Shown here: positions 57,306-64,000 of the stretch, in pieces
How the letters are laid out: each line of letters begins with the position of its first letter
How positions within the stretch are numbered: the stretch's first letter is position 1
NCBI RefSeq assembly: GCF_036669915.1
Contig: NC_089321.1
Location: forward strand, 16,568,093 to 16,632,092
From: Pocillopora verrucosa
Taxonomy: Eukaryota > Cnidaria > Anthozoa > Scleractinia > Pocilloporidae
Reading direction: 5' to 3'
Length of the DNA stretch: 64,000 bases
Position numbers and translations under genes: made by a program
The notes under the pieces: generated by a model
What the model saw: only the letters and a program-made list of their open reading frames with translations
Database searches by the model: none
Told to the model about the DNA's origin: nothing

Positions 57306-60300
57306 TCACAAGAGTTTCTTTGTTAGAATTTCGTAGACCATTCGACGCCTGAAGTAAGGCATGTGTCTCTAGAAAAGAGCAAAATACATGTAAGCAAAAA
57401 TACTTCCTGTAGTTTCACACATCTTCCTTAGTTGATTCGTACGATTGGGGATGAAATGGCTCGAAAGTAACGGAGGAAACGATATGAAAAGAAAATTGCT
57501 TGATGCTAACTGGCTGAGACAAAGGACAAATGATACTCATTGATTGAACGCGCTTAAACTGAAGCTGCAAATACTTCATTTGAGCACTAAGTGCGACACG
57601 CTTCAAATGTTTAATTCCACTGAGCCTGATCCTAATGCAGTGGTCGCATCAAATTCAATAAAATTTGGAATTGTGTCCATAGAAGCTCCCGAATTACGGC
57701 ACTGCCGAGAACCAATCAGCTTGCAAGGATCATCAATGATTTCAAAATGGTTGCAACAAAAAACCGAGCATTACATATTCGCTTAAGTTGATGGTAGATG
57801 TACTTCACTCGTTCACTTCTCAAACTTGTGAGCCATGTTGCGCAACAACCGAAAATAAAATTCGCATAAAGGGCGGCTACTCAATTTCTTCTTTACAATA
57901 TTCATACCTGGTCAAAATCGAAAGGCGCTCTTCGTGATAAATACTCTGCGTACTGGAATTAGAGAAAGAAGAAAAAACGAAAATTATCTTTTACTAACAG
58001 TTTATCTTGAATTAACATAGCTCGGAGATACGAAGTTTCTTACTAAGTTTCATTAGATTCAGTCCAACATTCTAAATTCGGCTTGAACCGGAATCAGTGG
58101 ACAAAAGGAATCAGTGGACAAAAGGAACCACCTCGTGGAATGTCCACCGCTAAATCCCATTTCAATTTCTTCATTTTATCTTCTAAGCATCGTTGTCATC
58201 CAGGAAATTTACCCCTTATGTACCGATTACTATAGCGGAGTTTTAGTCGTCTTCGAGCTTTCGTTCGGGCAAATTCGTTACCTTTTTGTTTGGAATTTAA
58301 AAAATTTTCGGAGTATTTATTTTGGCCAAATGTTGTGGTTCATTTAACAAGTTTAACACATATTTTCTACCGAGTTTGGACTCGACTCTTTTTTCGTAAA
58401 CGGATTTTTCACACCCTTGATGAAGTGAGGCAAACGAACACAATGTTCGAAACAAAGGGAAAAAGGAAGAAGAGGTGGGAAATTATCGAAAAAATGCACA
58501 CAATAGACGTGATTGATAAGTGTCGTATACCAAAAGGAGATTTGGCACGAGCGTGGGACAAAGAAAAAAATTCTGAGTCCCCATGAGGACTTCTCTATTT
58601 CTTTACCGAACTCAAAACTTACCATCTCCCTTATTTCTATCTACAAACATTACGCTATCGACAATGCTGATCCTAGCAGTATGCAGGACGCGTGTCATAT
58701 GAACTTCGTAATAAAACTCGCTGACCGTGGAGTCCCTGTGGCTCAGTGGTAGAGCACAGGAGCGCGGAATCCGAAGGTCTGAGGTTCGATTCCTCGTGGA
58801 GACTCAGAATTTTTTCCTTGTCCCACGCTCGTGACAAGACGAAAAAACATCTTTTTTTATTTCTTTACCAAGCTCAAAACTTACCATCTCCCTTATTTCT
58901 ATCTACAAGATGAGATCGGTTTGAGACATTATGTAGTAAAACCATCGAATTTGGCAGAAACAACAAAAGGAGGTTCTTGCGATTCAGTGTAAAGAACACG
59001 AAAACTTGAATTATACCTTGCAGGCGAATACTCCACAGTCACATCCGTTAAGTTGCTCTGGTATATCCTGTAAACCACAGAAAAAAAATTGACGATATCA
59101 ATTCTATCTTTAAAAAAAACGAGAAAAGGATATCTTTTTTGGAGGTTAACCCTTTCATCACAGGGAAATAGTCGCGTTATTGCGAATTTCCTTGGGTCAG
59201 CGAAAATGCTTCAAATTGACGAGACTTGCGATACCGGGCCAAAATTGAAGCGAGACACTGGTTGCAGTCAACTTCCGGAGACTAAGCCGACTTTAACGAA
59301 CGACTTTAACAGGAGGTTTGCGTAGGATATCAAACGTTCGAGGTCTACAGTGGACTGCTTGTAGTCTGTTTTTTTTCGATCGCAAGCAAGAGTTTTGGGC
59401 GAGAAGATATTGGGAAAGTAAAACTTAGCACGTGATAGGGCTATCCCGACCCAGCTTCTTTCCAGTGCATGGGGCTGACAAAAAGCAGTACTGAACCAAA
59501 CATTATTTACTTGGAAAGCGGAAATTACACTTAAAATGTAAGAAGTTTATCGGCCTACTATTTATAGGATAAACATTAATGCCGGACAAGTTCAAGGTTT
59601 GATAATTTGATCAGGGATTAAAAGAAACAAACTGACGAAGCATAATTTGATAGTAAAGCACCTTTGGAGAAACTGTCCTCCAGCCCGTCGAGTCAAACGG
59701 CACTTTCTTCTTGTCCAGTGATTCATTTTTCAAGTAGTCACTAAAAAAAAGAACACGCCTGACAATGAATTTCCACAAGATGGAAGTGGATATAGATGGA
59801 ACACTACAACTTTTAGTTTTTTCTAATCATTATTATTTCTATCGGTTTAATCTCATTTTTCTCCATACTGGTGCGCGACGCAGTGGTCCAGCGGTTGGTA
59901 AAATGGACCTGGGTGGGGGGGGGGGGGGGGGGGGGAGAGAAAGGGTGTGCTGTTTCTCACCTTAGTGCAGACAGGCATTGTGGATTGGAACCTTTGAGCG
60001 AGTCGTAATATGAGATACATTTCCTATTAAAATCGATCACCTGAAGAACGAAGAGAACAAACTATAAGAGAGCCGTCTATAACTTGACCTGAACTGACCA
60101 TGTTGAGTCAAACAACCTGAATAAAGCTAAATAATCGTGCCTAAATATTCATATCATTACGTCCTCACGGCGTCGTATTCATTCTCATAGTTCTGCCGTT
60201 CAACCAAATGTAAATGTCCTGAAACACTCTCTTACATTTGAAAACGCAGCGCTGATACCACCGTTGTTTATCGTCGTAGTGCGGATGAAAAATGGCTTTA

Positions 60301-63300
60301 CAAGATTTCCAGTGAGGACAAAATTATTTGCCAAGTGTGAACAGAGGCCAAAACGATCTTCGAGTGAATATCTAATTTTGTTCAATTGCATTATTTAATA
60401 TGCCTTGTCGGAGGATCTGAATTGGCTAAAAAACGCAACATTAGTAACAAGAACGGGGATGAAAGGTTTTACAGTGAACTTTCTTACCGCGAGACACCAA
60501 TGCATCCCTAGATGAATAGGAACAAGTACCACGTCCATCGCAAAAATATCCACCTACAACAACATCAAATACAAAATGAATGAAACCAAACACTTCAAAC
60601 AATTGTTATTACCAAAGGGTGTAGAACTAAATAAACTATTAAAACAGTTGTTACAAATGCTCCAAAAGCACTCCTCCCCTTGGGGGGTCCTCATCGGTTT
60701 CCAAGGCTTGTAGAAGCGCGGCTTGTGCACAATCGCGCCTGACTACTCACTAGGTATTTGTTATTAAATAAATACCAACAACAAAAGCAGCTTCAAAATA
60801 TCAATCGACAATCTCTTGAAAACATTGATCAGGTTATCTTTTCGCAGCACAAGGGGCTTAACTGGACTAACTAAGGTGACCACAATTCGTGGAGAAGAAA
60901 CACGCACAAAATCATGTTCCTTACCTTTTTCGTCCACCGTTTAAGGCTGGCATATCCTGATTTGATCAGTTTCGGATAAAAGAATGAATTAAAGGCGTGC
61001 ACTTTCACATTTCCTTGTTGGTTGCTTCTCTCCATGATCAGGTTGAAAAAGAAGTTGATTATCTGCAAGATAATTGACGTAAAAAAAACACAAATCAAAT
61101 GGTATTGTTATCTGAAAACGCCTCAGCCATCTCTTATGTCTTGATAACTTTCTGAGTACGATCCCCTAGCTATCATGTTAGAGTAATTTTCAGTTGAGTT
61201 TCGAAACTAATCTGGGATTGATTTGGTTTTGTCTCACTTCGCGATGTGATTGGCCCAAAAAATTCGCGCCATCCCTTCAACCAATCATATTCAGACTAAA
61301 ACCGTTCGCAACTTCTTCACTCGCGTTTTCCCGCATGCGAAGCAATTAGCTTCGTTTTACTTTCAGTTGTAATAGTCCTCTTTCGTGTCCATCCTCTCCC
61401 GTTACCACATAAACTTCCTTGAAAGTTGGCCAGTACCCAATCACACTCCCAAGAGGGGAGGGGCAATGTGAGACGTGAATTGACTCCTTGACTTAAATGA
61501 CGAAACACAGTGGCCCACGCTAGTTCTCCAATCCGCTTGTCCATTCCGGAGCTAGAATACAGTCCGTATGCCCGAGCTGTCTCCACCTCATCTTCAAATG
61601 CCAATTTTAAATACCCTTCACCTCAGCTTACCTCATCATTGAGCCAGTTCAGATTACTGAGTGTTGCCACGTCACTTCTCTTCAGAGTCACTCGGAAGCC
61701 TTCGACAAGAGGATCTTCAGAATACCCAGGGGCTAGTGCTGCATCAACCTAAAGAAGGATTTTGAATGAAGAACCCTTCCTCTAAACAAAAACCTGGTAA
61801 CTAATACAGAGGGCTAGGTCAACGCTTTGTAAGTCGCTACAGCGTAACCGACAGGATGATTTCTTTGAACGTTCCTACTGCAAAAATAACTTGAAAGAAC
61901 TCTGCCAATTGTATCTCAACTTAATTCAAAAGCAATCCGTTCTTATTCTTTCCAGTTTTACCCGCCTTTGTTCGTGATTGGCTTATCTATGTTTTGTTGA
62001 TTGTGTTATCTGATCGTCCGCGAGAGAGTGTTCTTGTCTTGGTGACAACAACTGACGTTTCGAAAACGTGAGCGTTGACTCGTTTGAAGGGAGCAAAGCC
62101 AAAGAAACAGAAACAAAACTCGTCAATATAAAAATACTCAAACCACATGTAATCCAAGCCGTGTGAGAAGTGAAGGCTTTTGCTTCCACCCCGCCACCCT
62201 TGCTCCTAAGTAAGGATGAAAGTAAGAAAGTAAGTCAAAGCATTTTGAACTCACCATTCTCTCCATTTCATCCGTGAGCGGCACAAACGAGTCTGTTATT
62301 TCTTCTACTTCTTCCTCTGCCTGGTAAAGAAAATATGCAATCTCATAAACTTTTTAGCACGAATTTACATTTAACCATTAAGGTATTCCAAGTAAGTAAC
62401 TAAAGCGTTTGATGTCACTTAAACTATTTGTAACGTGAGCGCATATGAAAAGATCACGTGCATGTGTGAACACGAACGAGTCCCTCTCAGTTGAAAGAAC
62501 ACTTGGCTGGATATCGCTTAGAATTTCGAGATAACGATTCTTGCAGTTGGAAAAGGATACTTGGTGTACAATGCACAACTTCACAGATTATATATAACTG
62601 AAGGAGCAAACGCAGGGGAAGCCCGAAGAGAACACAATCACACCGGTGAAATGCACGTCTCAGGATTAAAAGATCGTCTGGGTTTTTCAGGCTTCTGACT
62701 AGATAATTTCAAAATGGATAATTCCATTGAAACGTTTTTAAAGCGCTGTAAAGTTGGAGTGAGAGAGCAGACAAAAAATATTAACTCCCACTTTCCCAGA
62801 GGACTTTTTCTGTCATGAGCAGTTTGCTCTTACCTTGCTCATTCTCATTTCGTGGGCTGTTTTCTCGTACATCATGCACCCACGAAATTAAAGCGTCGAT
62901 GCTGTGTAAACAACTTAAAGATAGCACTGATTTAAAATACCTCTTCTTCCTCATCTTCGTCTAGTCCTAAGTTCCTTCTTCTCAGTCGTTCCTTTATCTA
63001 AAATCAAAGACAAGCAAGTATGAATATCAAATAATATAAGACATTAAATTTCAGCCATATTCGTACATGTAAATTATCCACCAAATAATATACTTGGAAA
63101 TCATTTTGTTTAATCGTTTCCTCGACTAGGCGGACAAAAAACCCCCTTCATTTCACGTTTATGACTTGAAAATAACATTAAAACCCACATATTTTTTGCA
63201 CATGTAAAGCTTGTACCGGCAGCTCGGTTTACGAGACAATAACATGCTGGTATACATAGAAGCTCTATAATAAAAGTCCTAAAAAAATATATCCTTCCTA

Positions 63301-63605
63301 TGGGAATCCCTACGATAGAGAAGGCAATTTTCCATCCCGTAACCCTGATAATCACGTGCATGCATCACTATTACAAGAAAAAGACGTCTACATTGGTCCT
63401 AGCACTTCGTTACTTAGGAAGTTTCAATGCACAAGGAATCCTGGTAGACTACATTACACTGTCATTTTTTATTGTGTGAGACAAAGGAGGCGAGATCTCA
63501 ACAAATACAAGACCAGTCAGTCTATGATAATCGATAATAAATTGTAGATTTCTACAGTGCATAAAACTGTACCTTGTCTTTAATAGCTTGCGTTTCTTCT
63601 TCTCG
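57306..63605 (-). CDS. SENP1: SENP1/2-class SUMO-specific protease, catalytic 3' part (5' end outside window)
   Basis: Ten minus-strand exons: 63573-63605, 62941-62997, 62255-62320, 61632-61748, 60925-61062, 60488-60553, 59961-60040, 59662-59740, 59017-59067, 57908-57952, plus the last coding exon 57306-57368. They code in frame for 264 aa. Ulp1 (C48) signatures appear in order: [35 protein letters not shown] and [22 protein letters not shown] (catalytic His); [15 protein letters not shown] (catalytic Asp); [28 protein letters not shown] (oxyanion Gln and catalytic Cys); [33 protein letters not shown]. All triad residues are present. Such enzymes mature SUMO precursors and remove SUMO from nuclear proteins. 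The acidic, charged region ([10 protein letters not shown]) precedes the domain, as in SENP1/2. Choice between SENP1 and SENP2 is not possible, and cnidarians may have one co-orthologue. Confidence 0.94.
58596..58909 (+). mobile_element. tRNA-derived SINE flanked by ~50-bp direct repeats, in a SENP intron
   Basis: The tRNA-like head is at about 58732-58805: 'tggctcagtggtagagca' (A box) and 'gaggttcgattcctc' (B box and T arm). The body 'gtcccacgctcgtgacaag' follows. An inverted piece of the same body ('cacgagcgtgggacaaag') lies at 58544-58562. The flanks 58599-58645 and 58863-58909 both read 'ttatttctatctacaa' after 'ctcaaaacttaccatctccc', a direct repeat of about 47 bp with few differences. 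The acceptor stem has a mismatch and the anticodon arm does not pair, so this is not scored as a tRNA gene. Confidence 0.62.
59915..59935. repeat. Homopolymer run of about 21 G
   Basis: An uninterrupted G run directly after 'gacctgggt', in a SENP intron and close to the acceptor side of a short tRNA-like phrase 'gcagtggtccagcggttggt'. Its length is liable to sequencing error. Confidence 0.8.
61214..61368. repeat. Partial copy of the CCAAT-containing MITE in a SENP intron
   Basis: 'gatgtgattggcccaaaaa', 'caaccaatcatattc' and 'cactcgcgttttcccgca' match the interior of the 8061-8282 element and the 9259-9412 copy. Confidence 0.55.
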
Positions 63606-64000
63606 CTGAAAGAGGGAAGTAATGGAAATGCCATCAGTATCACCGTTATTGTCGTACTTATTATAGTTACATGAATGTGAACCGTAGGACAACATGAAAG
63701 TTTTTCCTCTCGATAAAACTGTCGATCCCTAATTCAAATCAGAGCCTAAGAAAAAAGGAACATCTAAGACATCATTAATTATTCATAAAGCGATTTCGAC
63801 GACTCGCCGTCGCTACCTCGCTTTGAAGAGCCATAAATTAGAGAAGAATTGTCCAAAATTGGCCCACTATACTTCTTAAAATTTACTATTTTGAGGTTAA
63901 AAATGCTCGCTTCTAAATCAACGCACGGCTTTTTGAAGATTAATGATGTATCTACAATGTGCACCCCAAACACAACAGTAACCGGTCGTTTCGCCAACGG
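63606..64000. other. SENP intron, ending in a repeat terminus
   Basis: No exon was recognised after 63605. The last 24 bases (63977-64000) read 'gtaaccggtcgtttcgccaa', the terminus of the element family seen at 43800-44330, so another copy probably begins here and runs out of the window. Confidence 0.5.

Noticed and set aside
58732..58805. tRNA gene
   Set aside because: A- and B-box-like sequences are present, but the acceptor stem has a mismatch plus wobble pairs, the anticodon arm does not pair, and a SINE body follows. Scored as a SINE.
61317..61604. 95-codon ORF between two SENP exons
   Set aside because: It includes a MITE fragment, has no SENP similarity, and the flanking exons join in phase without it.
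62832..62867. Extra SENP exon ending at a GTAAGAG donor
   Set aside because: The only nearby acceptor gives an in-frame TGA, and exons 62941-62997 and 62255-62320 join directly in phase 0.
1..64000. CRISPR arrays, operons, riboswitches or prokaryotic signals
   Set aside because: The window is clearly eukaryotic (spliced genes, SINE/LINE/MITE content). The only array of regular repeats is a minisatellite without spacers.

Overview
The window looks like an intron-rich, AT-rich metazoan genome, most likely an anthozoan cnidarian (stony coral or relative). The reasons are short exons with GT..AG introns, an Ig-TM-TIR receptor of the cnidarian IL-1R-like type, a decayed HECT pseudogene of a kind I recall as abundant in corals and anemones, and a dense load of short dispersed repeats (tRNA-type SINEs, foldback and TIR MITEs). 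The organism call is inference; no database was consulted.

Layout. 0.15-1.5 kb (+): last two coding exons of a DNAJB6-class J-domain co-chaperone. 4-7.8 kb (+): coiled-coil gene A, an unrecognised family. 8-10 kb: intergenic DNA with MITEs and a large foldback. 10.05-21.8 kb (-): a complete 14-exon gene for a tastin (TROAP)-like protein of about 993 aa, with every junction in phase. 24.2-30.6 kb and 37.8-43.7 kb: two direct copies of a ~6 kb segment. Each holds a class A GPCR locus (+) converging on a coiled-coil gene (-, genes B and C). The GPCR is frameshifted in copy 1 and clearly dead in copy 2, while the coiled-coil gene is open in both. 30.6-37.7 kb, between the copies: a 42-bp minisatellite present in inverted orientation at the two ends, a tRNA-like SINE, a decayed HECT pseudogene (+) and a 5'-truncated LINE fragment (-). 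44.5-56.9 kb (-): an IL-1R-like receptor with three Ig-type exons, stalk, TM and TIR exons, plus three candidate signal-peptide first exons that all end in the same phase. 57.3-63.6 kb (-): the catalytic 3' part of a SENP1/2-class SUMO protease; it continues beyond the window.

These are unrelated eukaryotic genes, not an operon. The parts most worth attention are the three-member coiled-coil family, the segmental duplication with opposite fates for its two genes, the internal exon duplication in the tastin-like protein, and the alternative secretory first exons of the TIR receptor, one of which lies inside a ~1 kb unit bounded by ~95-bp inverted repeats. Exon coordinates were derived by hand from splice consensus, reading phase and family alignment by memory; no transcript data were available.
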